In this document: one piece after another, positions 17,890 through 26,330 of the stretch | How the letters are laid out: each line of letters opens with the position of its first letter | How positions within the stretch are numbered: position 1 is the first letter of the stretch | DNA from: an uncultured Pelagibacteraceae bacterium | Lineage (GTDB): Bacteria > Pseudomonadota > Alphaproteobacteria > Pelagibacterales > Pelagibacteraceae | Assembly (NCBI GenBank): GCA_902580505.1 | Contig: CACHLB010000002.1 | Location: forward strand, 1 to 64,000 | Direction: 5' to 3' | DNA length: 64,000 nucleotides | Program-made: the position numbers and the translations under genes | The notes under the pieces: model-generated | The model's input: the letters and a program-made list of their open reading frames with translations, nothing else | The model's database searches: none | Told to the model about the DNA's origin: nothing

Positions 17890-18390
17890 TTAACTACAGC
17901 TTTTTTTAGCTGCGTTATATGCTTTAGTGAAGCCCATCAAAGAATAATGATCAATTGTTTGAGATCCAGATTTATTATATCCAGTAACCATTAATCTTGA
18001 GGCCTTTTTCATTCTGCTAACAACTTTTTTTTCAATTTTATTACTTGAAATCCATGCAAAATTATCTTGAGCTATATCAAATTTATATTTTGATTTACCA
18101 GAGCTAGCTGTAATTGAATTTTGACTGTTGTATTCATAGCCTGAGGTTGTGCTTACTTCGTCTTTAATTTTTTCAGATGGTCTAAAAGTTACAAATAATC
18201 TTGCATCTCTATCATTTTTTTTAGGAGATTGAAGAACAGGTTTAGATTGAGCAAAACATACTTTACTATCCCCATTAGTAACAACAATTGCATCCCAGTC
18301 TTTAAATGTTCCTATTTTATTTAATTCTTCTGAATAAGAAGTTGATCCTAATAGGAGAATAAAAAAAATTATTTTAAAAATTATGGACAT
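17890..18390 (-). CDS. Invasion-associated locus B (IalB)-like periplasmic protein
   Basis: A 166-residue secreted protein with a signal peptide (MSIIFKIIFFILLLGSTSYS). The mature part begins GTFKDWDAIVV, followed by CFAQSKP and a phrase reading RDARLFVTFRPSEK, which match IalB-family proteins of alphaproteobacteria; a second Cys is the penultimate residue (KKSCS), so a disulfide is possible. Function in free-living bacteria is unknown. It overlaps the end of the upstream aldo/keto reductase gene by ten bases, and argG follows three bases after its stop. Confidence 0.8.
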   Translation of the reverse strand: MSIIFKIIFFILLLGSTSYSEELNKIGTFKDWDAIVVTNGDSKVCFAQSKPVLQSPKKNDRDARLFVTFRPSEKIKDEVSTTSGYEYNSQNSITASSGKSKYKFDIAQDNFAWISSNKIEKKVVSRMKKASRLMVTGYNKSGSQTIDHYSLMGFTKAYNAAKKSCS

Positions 18391-19415
18391 GGATTTGGAT
18401 ATTTTTTTTGAATTTCATTAATTTCATTAATTATTTCTTTATCAAGATTCACTTTTACACTTTCTATATTTGTTTTCAACTGCTCCATTGTTGTTGCACC
18501 AATAATAACGCTAGACATGAAATCCTGTATCTCACAAAATTTTATACACATTTGACTCATATCAATGTTGTATTTTTCACTAATATTAAAATACTCATCA
18601 ACAGCTTCGTTAGTATTTGGTTTTCGATATCTTGTCCAAAAATCCCAATCTCTTTCCATCCGAGATCCTTTTGGAAATTGCTTATTTCTATATTTACCGC
18701 TTAAAAAACCACTGGCTAAAGGAGAATAAGATAAACAGCCAATATTTTCTCTTATAGATACCTCTGCTAATCCAACTTCATATGACCTATTTAATAAACT
18801 ATAGGGATTTTGTATGGACATCATTCTTGGCAAACTCTTTTCCTTTGAGAGTTTGAGATAATTCATAACACCCCAAGGAGTTTCATTAGATAAACCTACA
18901 TGTCTAATTTTACCTTGCTCAATATACTTTTGTAATTCAACCAACACGTCTTCGAATTTATTCCATTCATTTTCTTTATGCACATATCCAAGTCTTCCAA
19001 AATTGTTTACATTTCTTTCTGGCCAATGAAGCTGATATAAATCTATATAATCAGTTTTAAGTCTTTTAAGACTGTTATGAAGTGCAGTTTCGAGATTCTT
19101 TCCTACAAAACTATTTTCACCATTTCTAATATAATCTCTAGCAGGACCACAAACTTTAGTTGCAAGTATCACATCTTTTCTTTTTTTTGTTTTTTCAAAC
19201 CAATTTCCAATGATCGTCTCTGTATGACCAAAAGTTTCAGCTTTAGGAGGTACCGCATAAAGTTCTGCTGTATCCCAAAAATTAACCCCATTTTCTAGTG
19301 AGAAATCCATTTGTTCGAAGGCCTCTTCTTGGCTATTTTGTTCACCCCAAGTCATGGTGCCGAGGCAAATCGTGCTAATATCTATATTTGTTGTTCCTAA
19401 TTTTTTATAATTCAT
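18381..19415 (-). CDS. Aldo/keto reductase (Tas-like)
   Basis: A 344-residue NADPH-dependent oxidoreductase of the AKR superfamily. The barrel starts KLGTTNIDISTICLGTMTWG; the catalytic tetrad is visible as Asp in FWDTAELYAVP (with Tyr), Lys in ILATKVCGP and His in YQLHWPER. The cofactor-binding end has IIGATTMEQLKTNI. The pattern VPP/AET after the Tyr resembles E. coli Tas. The physiological substrate is unknown. It is divergent from the Bax-inhibitor-1 gene. Confidence 0.92.
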   Translation of the reverse strand: MNYKKLGTTNIDISTICLGTMTWGEQNSQEEAFEQMDFSLENGVNFWDTAELYAVPPKAETFGHTETIIGNWFEKTKKRKDVILATKVCGPARDYIRNGENSFVGKNLETALHNSLKRLKTDYIDLYQLHWPERNVNNFGRLGYVHKENEWNKFEDVLVELQKYIEQGKIRHVGLSNETPWGVMNYLKLSKEKSLPRMMSIQNPYSLLNRSYEVGLAEVSIRENIGCLSYSPLASGFLSGKYRNKQFPKGSRMERDWDFWTRYRKPNTNEAVDEYFNISEKYNIDMSQMCIKFCEIQDFMSSVIIGATTMEQLKTNIESVKVNLDKEIINEINEIQKKYPNPCP

Positions 19416-19487
19416 TAAATATTAAGTATTTGTTACCTATATTTTGACTGCTTGAAAAATTTAAAATTTATTACTATATATTTAATT

Positions 19488-20246
19488 ATGGAATTCAATA
19501 GAGACAATATTTTAAATAGATCAACGACAGCAAAAAAAGCTGTTGTGATGGACGAAGGCCTTAGAGCCTACATGCTTAAAGTTTACAACTACATGGCAAC
19601 TGGAGTTTTGCTAACGGGAATCATTGCATTGCTATCTTTTAAAATGTCAGTAGTTACAGATGCAAGTGGATCAATAGTTGCTTTAACTGAGTTCGGAAAT
19701 GCAATTTATCTATCAGGATTGAAATGGGTGGTTATGTTAGCTCCTCTCGGAATTGTTTTTTATATGAGTTTTGGGATAAATAAAATGAGTTCTTCAAAAG
19801 CTCAAACTACTTTTTGGATTTTTGCAGCCTTAATGGGTTTATCACTATCATCAATTTTATTAGTTTACACAGGACTTAGTGTGACGAGAGTATTTTTCAT
19901 ATCTTCAGCAACATTTGGAGCTATGAGTATATATGGTTACACAACTAAAAGAGACCTCACAAAATTTGGATCATTCTTAATGATGGGTTTGATCGGTATT
20001 ATAATCGCATCTTTAGTAAATATTTTCTTAAAATCTTCAATGATGTACTTTGCTATTTCAATTATTGGAGTTCTTATATTTGTTGGATTAACAGCATACG
20101 ATACACAAAAAATTAAGAATATGTACGCAGCATCAGATTCAGGTGAAGTAATTGGCAAGAAAGCTGTTATGGGAGCTTTAACATTATACTTAGATTTTAT
20201 AAATTTATTTATAATGCTTTTAAGATTGTTTGGTCAAAGAAGATAA
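19488..20246 (+). CDS. Bax inhibitor-1 / YccA family membrane protein
   Basis: About 252 residues with seven predicted membrane helices. The N-terminal part is MEFNRDNILNRSTTAKK; I chose this ATG at 19488 over one at 19452 because the upstream residues are not family-like. Typical family segments are YNYMATGVLLTG, KWVVMLAPLGIVF, FWIFAALMGLSLSSI, and the C-terminal FVGLTAYDTQKIK with its conserved Asp, followed by ALTLYLDFINLFIMLLRLF. Members act as pH-sensitive calcium leak channels or modulate membrane proteases. It converges on the DUF2794 gene. Confidence 0.92.
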   Translation: MEFNRDNILNRSTTAKKAVVMDEGLRAYMLKVYNYMATGVLLTGIIALLSFKMSVVTDASGSIVALTEFGNAIYLSGLKWVVMLAPLGIVFYMSFGINKMSSSKAQTTFWIFAALMGLSLSSILLVYTGLSVTRVFFISSATFGAMSIYGYTTKRDLTKFGSFLMMGLIGIIIASLVNIFLKSSMMYFAISIIGVLIFVGLTAYDTQKIKNMYAASDSGEVIGKKAVMGALTLYLDFINLFIMLLRLFGQRR

Positions 20247-20253
20247 TCAAAAA

Positions 20254-20589
20254 CTATAGTTTTTTCCAATTTGTTTTTTTTAGAAGTATTTCTAAATCAT
20301 AAGCATTATTTAAAATTTTACCATTTCTATCAGTTATTAAATATTTCAAATTCTTATTAGAAGGTTTAAAATTTTTACTAATGTTGTAGATAGCTTTTTC
20401 TGCTGCATTTTTAAAAATACTAAAACTTACTCTTTTACTTGATATTGAGAGGCCATAGTCTTTCCAAGATCCTTCAGATACCATTTTAGCATATAGGTCT
20501 AATATAATTTTTAGTTCTTTTTTTTCAAAAAAATACCTTTGGTTTTGTTCTTTATTTGAATTATTTATTACTAATTTTAAATTACTCAT
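20254..20589 (-). CDS. DUF2794 family protein
   Basis: A 111-residue cytoplasmic protein conserved in alphaproteobacteria and of unknown function. It matches DUF2794 in the region YFFEKKELKIILDLYAKMV, WKDYGLSI, FSIFKNAAEKAIYNI and KYLITDRNGKILN. It overlaps the end of the upstream yciB-like gene by eight bases, suggesting cotranscription. No catalytic motif is visible. Confidence 0.8.
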   Translation of the reverse strand: MSNLKLVINNSNKEQNQRYFFEKKELKIILDLYAKMVSEGSWKDYGLSISSKRVSFSIFKNAAEKAIYNISKNFKPSNKNLKYLITDRNGKILNNAYDLEILLKKTNWKKL

Positions 20590-21133
20590 TTAATTTGTGT
20601 TTATTAATCAACCCAACTTGTGATGCTGTAAAGATGAATGTAATTGGTAGCATTCCCCAAACTTTAAAGTTAACCCAAAATTCTTCTGTTTGAGTTCTCC
20701 AAACAATTTCATTTAATATAGCTAAAAAAATAAAAAAATAAGTCCATCTGTTATTCAAAATTTTCCAACCTTCATCAGACATTGGCAGTGTTTTTCCAAG
20801 TATTAATTTTAAAACTGGTTCATTGGTGAAGTATTTTCCAAAGAATAAAGCTAAGGCAAATAAAATATTTATAATAGTGGGTTTCATATAAATAAAAATT
20901 GGATTATCAAAATAAATTGTTAAGCCTCCAAATAGAGTAATTAAAATTCCTCCTAACAAAGGAACCATCGGAACTTTTTTTTCCAGTATCCAAACCAAGA
21001 GAACAGAAATTATTGTTGCGACAATTAGAGGTGGTATTGCAACTTTTAAATTTTTATCACTGTTATAATAAAAGAAGAAAAAAATAGCTAAAGGCCCAAC
21101 GTCTGTAATGAATTTTAGAAGTGATTTATTCAC
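20582..21133 (-). CDS. yciB: Inner membrane septation protein A (YciB/IspZ)
   Basis: A 183-residue integral membrane protein with five to six hydrophobic helices. Characteristic phrases are LLKFITDVGPLAIFFFFYY, LGGILITLFGGLTIYFDNPIF, KPTIINILFALALFFG and the C-terminal NEIVWRTQTEEFWVNFKVWG. YciB is implicated in envelope maintenance and septation. It is divergent from hspQ with 77 bases between, so promoters for both probably lie there. Confidence 0.92.
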   Translation of the reverse strand: MNKSLLKFITDVGPLAIFFFFYYNSDKNLKVAIPPLIVATIISVLLVWILEKKVPMVPLLGGILITLFGGLTIYFDNPIFIYMKPTIINILFALALFFGKYFTNEPVLKLILGKTLPMSDEGWKILNNRWTYFFIFLAILNEIVWRTQTEEFWVNFKVWGMLPITFIFTASQVGLINKHKLNE

Positions 21134-21210
21134 TGCTACATATTAACAGATTAATAAAACATTTATATTTTTTTTATTGATTTTTTTCATCAAATATCCA
21201 TATTTATATA

Positions 21211-21531
21211 GTGAGTACTCAAAAAGCTAAATTTTCAATTGGAGACGTTGTAAAGCACAGACACTTCGATTTTAGAGGTGTGATTTACGATGTTGACTTT
21301 GAATTTAATAACTCAGAGGAGTGGTATCAATCGATTCCAAAAAACGTGAGACCTAGAAAGGATCAGCCATTTTATCATTTACTAGCAGAGAATGACGAAA
21401 TTACTTACGAGGCTTATGTGTCTGAGCAAAATCTATTATTTGATGACTCTGAAGAGCCTATAAAACACCCTCTAATTAATGAAATTTTTTCAGGTAAGCG
21501 TGGATCAAGCTACTTCAAGCCTTCAAATTAA
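21211..21531 (+). CDS. hspQ: Heat shock protein HspQ
   Basis: HspQ (YccV-like, hemimethylated-DNA-binding domain) stimulates Lon-dependent proteolysis in enterobacteria. The 106 residues contain AKFSIGDVVKHRHFDFRGVI, YDVDFEF, the tract PFYHLLAENDE and a C-terminal LPxx-like HPLINEIFSG, all typical. The start is GTG at 21211; no in-frame ATG would preserve the conserved N-terminus. A strong hairpin follows 69 bases after the stop. Confidence 0.92.
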   Translation: MSTQKAKFSIGDVVKHRHFDFRGVIYDVDFEFNNSEEWYQSIPKNVRPRKDQPFYHLLAENDEITYEAYVSEQNLLFDDSEEPIKHPLINEIFSGKRGSSYFKPSN

Positions 21532-21585
21532 CTAATAGCCAATATTTAAACACAATTGTCCCAAATCTCTGTCATATCTGTTTGT

Positions 21586-21653
21586 TATAAAATATTTAAT
21601 TCTGATCAAGAGTACTGTTTTTCCTCTATCTCCCTCTGTATTCTTGGTCAGAA
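21586..21653 (+). promoter_or_regulatory. Promoter-like -10 box and 16-bp hairpin with pyrimidine-rich loop, ahead of ccmC
   Basis: The 167-base gap between hspQ and ccmC holds an inverted repeat: 21600-21615 pairs with 21638-21653 over 16 positions, 14 Watson-Crick and two G-U pairs (U21606-G21647, G21612-U21641). Both wobbles work only if the + strand is the RNA. The 22-base loop (21616-21637) is almost all C and U and contains CUCUAUCUCCCUCU, complementary in style to Shine-Dalgarno sequences. A TATAAA at 21586-21591 would put a transcription start at about the first base of the stem. There is no U-run after the stem, so it is not a standard terminator. Confidence 0.5.
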
Positions 21654-21698
21654 AATTTTGAACAATTTTAATCTAAAATTTATGTGTTATAAAAAATT

Positions 21699-22406
21699 AT
21701 GATTAATTATTTCAATCCGAATAATACGTTAAAGATAATTAATAAAATACAAAAGTTTGTATTTGCGCTATTTATAATTGTATTGTTACTTGGATTAGTT
21801 GAAGCTTTAATTCTTTCTCCTGAGGATTATAAGCAGAGTGACTCAGTTAGGATTATGTATGTCCATGTTCCATCAGCTTGGATATCACTCGGAATATTTT
21901 CATTTATTTCCATTCTTTCTTTTGGAGTTTTTGTTTTTAAAAATAAAAATTTCTCTTTAATAACAAAAAGTTTAGCACCTTCTGGTTTTGTTTTTAGCAT
22001 AATAGCTTTAGTTACAGGATCAATTTGGGGAAAACCAACCTGGGGAACTTGGTGGGCTTGGGATGCAAGAATAACTTCAATGCTTTTACTTTCAATTTTT
22101 TATTTATTGTTCATTACTTCTTGGAAGATTACGACAGACATTAGTAAAGCAGAAAAAATTAGCTCAATAATTGCAATTATTGGTCTTATAAATATTCCAG
22201 TTATAAAATTTTCAGTAGAATGGTGGAATACTTTACACCAACCTGCGTCAGTAAAAATTTTGGAAGAAACAACAATTCATTCTTCAATGTTGACACCATT
22301 AGCTATAATGACTGCGGCATTTGCTCTATTTTCACTTTTGATATTTTTAATGAAATATAATACAGAACTGTTAAAGATTAAAAATAAAGGTCTTAATAGA
22401 TTATGA
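21699..22406 (+). CDS. ccmC: Heme exporter / cytochrome c maturation protein CcmC
   Basis: CcmC presents heme to CcmE on the periplasmic side of the inner membrane. The 235-residue protein has six membrane helices, a conserved His56 in YVHVPSAW, the tryptophan-rich heme motif WGTWWAWD (115-122) and a second His in NTLHQPAS. Four bases of its end overlap ccmD. ccmA and ccmB, which usually precede ccmC, are not in this window. Confidence 0.96.
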   Translation: MINYFNPNNTLKIINKIQKFVFALFIIVLLLGLVEALILSPEDYKQSDSVRIMYVHVPSAWISLGIFSFISILSFGVFVFKNKNFSLITKSLAPSGFVFSIIALVTGSIWGKPTWGTWWAWDARITSMLLLSIFYLLFITSWKITTDISKAEKISSIIAIIGLINIPVIKFSVEWWNTLHQPASVKILEETTIHSSMLTPLAIMTAAFALFSLLIFLMKYNTELLKIKNKGLNRL

Positions 22407-22636
22407 TTAGTGAACTACTAAATATGAATGGATACGGTGTATACGTTTGGTCATCATTTATATTTACTCTATTTTCTTTTAGCTTCTTGTACGCGGTAGT
22501 AAAATTAAATTTAATTAAAGAAAAAAAGAAATTTGAGGAAAATTATAAATCACTAGATGAAAAGAAACTTGCATCAGTAGCTAAGCAAAAAACGTACAGA
22601 GAGATATTAGCAAACACTTCCACATCTAAAGTTTAA
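22403..22636 (+). CDS. ccmD: Heme exporter protein CcmD
   Basis: A small membrane protein of 77 residues with one helix (about 12-32), starting [19 protein letters not shown], which is the family's characteristic GxYVW entry, followed by a basic cytoplasmic tail. CcmD stabilises the CcmABC-CcmE complex and helps holo-CcmE release. The start overlaps the ccmC stop by four bases. It is slightly longer than many CcmD proteins because of the extended tail. Confidence 0.88.
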   Translation: MISELLNMNGYGVYVWSSFIFTLFSFSFLYAVVKLNLIKEKKKFEENYKSLDEKKLASVAKQKTYREILANTSTSKV

Positions 22637-22647
22637 CTAAAATTCAC

Positions 22648-23070
22648 ATGTACGGAAAAAAAGTTAAATTTAGAGCCCTTTTTATTTTTTTAATTTTAAT
22701 TTCATTAGTTCTTACAATTTTTTTGGTGGTTAAATCTCTTGAGGAAAACGTAGTATATTTTAAGTCTCCAACAGACATTAAAAACCTTAATGAAATCAAA
22801 AATGCTCAAAAAATTAGAGTTGGTGGAATGGTGAAAAAAAATTCTATTAAAATAAACGATAAAGAAATTTTTTTCGTAATTACGGATTTCAAAAATGAAT
22901 TATTAGTCAACTTTAATGGATCTGTACCTAATCTGTTTGAAGAGGGTAAGGGTGTAGTTGCTGAAGGTTTCTTAAAGGATAAAAGTTTTCTAAATGCTGA
23001 CAAGATTTTAGCAAAACATGATGAAAATTATATGCCTCCTGAAGTCAGCGAAGCTATGAAAAACAATTAA
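22648..23070 (+). CDS. ccmE: Cytochrome c maturation heme chaperone CcmE
   Basis: CcmE binds heme covalently in the periplasm and hands it to the CcmF/H ligation complex. The 140-residue protein has an N-terminal membrane anchor (about 9-28), a beta-barrel domain with [13 protein letters not shown] and the heme-binding motif [12 protein letters not shown], where His124 forms the covalent bond and Tyr128 is the axial ligand. It lies 11 bases after ccmD and five before ccmF. Confidence 0.96.
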   Translation: MYGKKVKFRALFIFLILISLVLTIFLVVKSLEENVVYFKSPTDIKNLNEIKNAQKIRVGGMVKKNSIKINDKEIFFVITDFKNELLVNFNGSVPNLFEEGKGVVAEGFLKDKSFLNADKILAKHDENYMPPEVSEAMKNN

Positions 23071-23075
23071 TTTGT

Positions 23076-24956
23076 ATGTCTAATTATTTAGGAAATTATT
23101 CTTTATATATTGCTTTAATTGCATCTGTTTATTTAATTTTTAAGTCATACTTGGATGCAAATTCAGAAAATAAATATTTAGATAAAAACTTTATTTTAAT
23201 TACTTCAATACAAACTATAATGATTATGGTAAGTTTTTTTAGTCTAGTTGCAGCTTTTGTAATTTCTGATTTTAGTAATGAAACTGTTTTCAACAATTCT
23301 CATACTTTAAAACCTTTATTTTATAAAGTATCAGGTACATGGGGAAATCACGAGGGAAGTTTATTATTGTGGTTATTAGTTCTTTCAATTTTTCTATTTA
23401 TTTTTTTATTAAATTCAAGATCACAAGATACTAAATACAAACTTTTAACGATACTATTTCAACAAATTATTATTTCAGGTTTTCTAGTTTTTATTTTATT
23501 AACTTCCAACCCATTCAAAATGCTATATCCAATTCCTAGCGAGGGATTAGGTTTGAACCCTATTTTACAAGACCCTGCTTTAGCTATTCATCCTCCAATT
23601 TTATATTTAGGTTATGTTGGAACATCTATTATCTTTTCAGCTTCACTTGCCTCAATGATTAGCGGAAATATTGGAGATAAGTGGGCAAGGCATATTAAAA
23701 AATGGGTATTGGTATCTTGGGTATTTTTAACAATTGGTATTTTGCTTGGATCTATATGGGCATATTATGAGCTGGGCTGGGGAGGTTTTTGGTTTTGGGA
23801 TCCTGTAGAAAATGTTTCATTAATGCCATGGTTTTGCTTAACAGCACTCCTGCATACTGTAATTGTATTACAGAAAAGAAATTCGTTTAAAGAGTGGACT
23901 ATTATTTTGTCAATTACAACTTTCTCACTAAGTATGAGCGGTACTTTTCTTGTTAGGTCTGGAATTTTAAATTCAATTCACACTTTTGCAAACGATCCAT
24001 CAAGAGGGCTATATATATTAAGTTTTCTCTTTATCCTAATATTGATGTCTATATTAATTTTCTTTTTTAATCAGAATAAAATATCAAACGCAGCCAAAGA
24101 GAATTTTATTTTAAGTAAAGAGACTGCGATATTAGTGAATAACTGGTTTATGATGTTTTTTTTATCTGTTGTTCTTGTTGGTACAATTTATCCAATTTTT
24201 CTTGAAGTTTTAAATGGTTCAAAAATTTCTGTTGGTCCACCTTTTTATCATAATCTTTTAATACCCTTCTTAATTCCTTTTTTAATATTCATGAGCTTTG
24301 GCCCAAGTTTGAAATGGATTAAAGATAAATTAAAAAAGTTTAACTATAATATTTTAATTATTTTTTTAGTTTCACTACTTATTTCATATGTCATTTTAAC
24401 AAAAACCGAAAATTCGTTTCTGTTGTCTATTCCTCTGATAGTTTTGAGCATCTATCTTTTATTAGTAACAATTAAGGATTTTTTTGTTAGTAAATCCTCG
24501 ATTAGCCAAAAAATTTCACATTTTGGTTTTAGCTTATTAATTACTAGTATCTTATTAAATGGCCTTTTTTCTAATGAATTCAATTCAAATATGAAAGTAG
24601 GAGATGAAAGAATATTCAACGAAAAAGTTGTAAAATTAAAAGAAGTTAATGTTACAGATGTGGACAATTATAAATCTCTTAAAGCTAGTTTTGAAGTTAC
24701 AAATAAAAATTCCTCTTTTGTTTTGTACCCGGAAGTTAGGATTTACCAACAGCCTTTAACTATTACGAGTGAAGCGGATATTAAGACAACATTATTTTCA
24801 GATAATTTTTTAGTATTTAATATTCTAAAAGACGATGGTTATTATAATGTAAGATATCAATATAAACCCTTAATGATTTGGATATGGATCTCAACTATAT
24901 TTATTGGTTTTGGTGGTTTATTAAGTATCATTAGAAAAAATGAGCAAAAATATTAA
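23076..24956 (+). CDS. ccmF: Cytochrome c heme lyase subunit CcmF
   Basis: CcmF is the large membrane component that joins heme to apocytochrome c. The 626 residues are typical. It has about 14 to 15 membrane helices, the motif GTWGNHEGSLLLW, the periplasmic His-containing DPALAIHPPILYLGYVG, the tryptophan-rich WGGFWFWDPVENVSLMPW and GTFLVRSGILNSIHTFA. The last 17 bases overlap ccmG. Confidence 0.97.
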   Translation: MSNYLGNYSLYIALIASVYLIFKSYLDANSENKYLDKNFILITSIQTIMIMVSFFSLVAAFVISDFSNETVFNNSHTLKPLFYKVSGTWGNHEGSLLLWLLVLSIFLFIFLLNSRSQDTKYKLLTILFQQIIISGFLVFILLTSNPFKMLYPIPSEGLGLNPILQDPALAIHPPILYLGYVGTSIIFSASLASMISGNIGDKWARHIKKWVLVSWVFLTIGILLGSIWAYYELGWGGFWFWDPVENVSLMPWFCLTALLHTVIVLQKRNSFKEWTIILSITTFSLSMSGTFLVRSGILNSIHTFANDPSRGLYILSFLFILILMSILIFFFNQNKISNAAKENFILSKETAILVNNWFMMFFLSVVLVGTIYPIFLEVLNGSKISVGPPFYHNLLIPFLIPFLIFMSFGPSLKWIKDKLKKFNYNILIIFLVSLLISYVILTKTENSFLLSIPLIVLSIYLLLVTIKDFFVSKSSISQKISHFGFSLLITSILLNGLFSNEFNSNMKVGDERIFNEKVVKLKEVNVTDVDNYKSLKASFEVTNKNSSFVLYPEVRIYQQPLTITSEADIKTTLFSDNFLVFNILKDDGYYNVRYQYKPLMIWIWISTIFIGFGGLLSIIRKNEQKY

Positions 24957-25470
24957 ATTTTTAGGATTAACACTAACATTAATAATAATTTTTATAATCT
25001 TGCTAAAGGGATTGAACGTATCAAAAGATTACTCTAACGAGAAATTAAAAAGTAAAATAGATTTTTCACTTAATGCAAAAAAACTATTTTCTGATGAAAT
25101 AATTAATATTTCAGACTTATTTGATAAAAATAGTCCTTCGGTAGTAAATATTTGGGCATCTTGGTGCGCACCATGTAGAGAAGAACATCAGTTTTTAATG
25201 AAATTAAAAGAAATGAACATAAATATAATTGGAATTAATTATAAAGACAGTCCAAAAAATGCAAAAATTTTTTTAAGCTCACTTGGAAATCCTTATTCAG
25301 AAGTTATTAGCGATAATGATGGAACAAAATCAATAGAATTTGGAGCTATTGGTGTTCCTGAAACTTTTATTATAAGTGGTAAAACAAATGAGATAATAAA
25401 AAAGTATATTGGTCCATTAACAAGCGAAAATTTAATAGAAATAAAAAATTTATTAAAAAAAAATGCTTAA
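24940..25470 (+). CDS. ccmG: Thiol:disulfide interchange protein CcmG/DsbE
   Basis: A membrane-anchored thioredoxin-like reductant that keeps apocytochrome c CXXCH cysteines reduced. The 176 residues have an N-terminal membrane segment (about 7-23), the thioredoxin active site WASWCAPCREEH, IIGINYKDSP and the cis-Pro loop GVPETFII. It overlaps ccmF upstream by 17 bases and ccmH downstream by eight. Confidence 0.95.
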   Translation: MSKNIKFLGLTLTLIIIFIILLKGLNVSKDYSNEKLKSKIDFSLNAKKLFSDEIINISDLFDKNSPSVVNIWASWCAPCREEHQFLMKLKEMNINIIGINYKDSPKNAKIFLSSLGNPYSEVISDNDGTKSIEFGAIGVPETFIISGKTNEIIKKYIGPLTSENLIEIKNLLKKNA

Positions 25471-25822
25471 AATTTTAAAATTAATATTGCTGCTATATTT
25501 TAGTTTTAATTTTTCCTATGCTAATGAAATAAATACCAAAGTTGATCAAATTACAAAAAACTTAAGGTGTTTGATATGCCAAGGTCAATCTGTTTACGAC
25601 TCTCAGTCCGATTTTGCTGTTAGTATGAAGCTTGTTGTAAAAAATAAGATTGATGAAGGTAAAGAAGAAGAAGAAATATATGATTATTTAAAAAATAAAT
25701 ATGGAGAATGGATTGTATATGAACCAGAATTAAACCAAAATACATTTTTACTCTGGTCAATACCTTTGATTTTGTTTGCTTTTGGCGGCCTTTTAATTAT
25801 TAGAAAAGTATCTATAAAGTAA
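25463..25822 (+). CDS. ccmH: Cytochrome c-type biogenesis protein CcmH (short form)
   Basis: CcmH is a periplasmic oxidoreductase of the heme ligation complex. The 119 residues contain a signal or anchor peptide, the active-site motif LRCLICQGQSVYDSQSDFA, and a C-terminal membrane helix (LLWSIPLILFAFGGLLII). It is the short type without a fused TPR domain; no separate ccmI gene follows. It is the last recognisable ccm gene in this run and the PagL-like gene begins 14 bases later. Confidence 0.94.
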   Translation: MLKILKLILLLYFSFNFSYANEINTKVDQITKNLRCLICQGQSVYDSQSDFAVSMKLVVKNKIDEGKEEEEIYDYLKNKYGEWIVYEPELNQNTFLLWSIPLILFAFGGLLIIRKVSIK

Positions 25823-25836
25823 CAAGGATTTTTAAT

Positions 25837-26322
25837 ATGAAGATTTTAATTAAAACTTTAATAATTTCATTTCTTACTGTCTCATTTTCTAACGCAGAAA
25901 ATAAATGGAGTTTTTACACTGGCATGTTCGATTTCAGCGATGATGGTAAGAGAGCAAATCTATTTGGTGCCGAATATATAAATTTTAATGCCAGCAAAGA
26001 TATTTTCATAGGAAATGTTCAGCCTGTGACAGGTGCAATGATAACGGCTGATGATGCATTATATATTTATACAGGTTATCAATTAGACCAAAAATCTAAT
26101 TCAACCACTTTCTCTCCTAGTTTTGCAATTGGATATTACGACGAAGGAGATGGCAAGGACTTAGGTCACGAAATTGAATTTAAGACACAAATACAGATAT
26201 TATTTGATATCTCATCTAATTCTGAATTAGGTATTTCTTATAATCATATTTCTAATGCGAGTCTTGGAGATAAAAATCCTGGGGCAAATAGTTATATGTT
26301 TAATTTTACAAAAAAATTTTAA
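25837..26322 (+). CDS. PagL-like lipid A deacylase (acyloxyacyl hydrolase)
   Basis: A 161-residue outer membrane protein with a signal peptide (MKILIKTLIISFLTVSFSNA). The C-terminal half carries the PagL catalytic motif as YNHISNASLGDKNPGANSY, with His and Ser of the expected His-Ser pair and the conserved Asn, and the chain ends in Phe (FTKKF), as outer-membrane beta-barrels do. PagL removes the 3-O acyl chain of lipid A. Distant sequence, so the activity is inferred. It sits between ccmH and the hydroxy-acid oxidases, apparently in the same direction and transcript. Confidence 0.75.
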   Translation: MKILIKTLIISFLTVSFSNAENKWSFYTGMFDFSDDGKRANLFGAEYINFNASKDIFIGNVQPVTGAMITADDALYIYTGYQLDQKSNSTTFSPSFAIGYYDEGDGKDLGHEIEFKTQIQILFDISSNSELGISYNHISNASLGDKNPGANSYMFNFTKKF

Positions 26323-26330
26323 TTTAAGAT

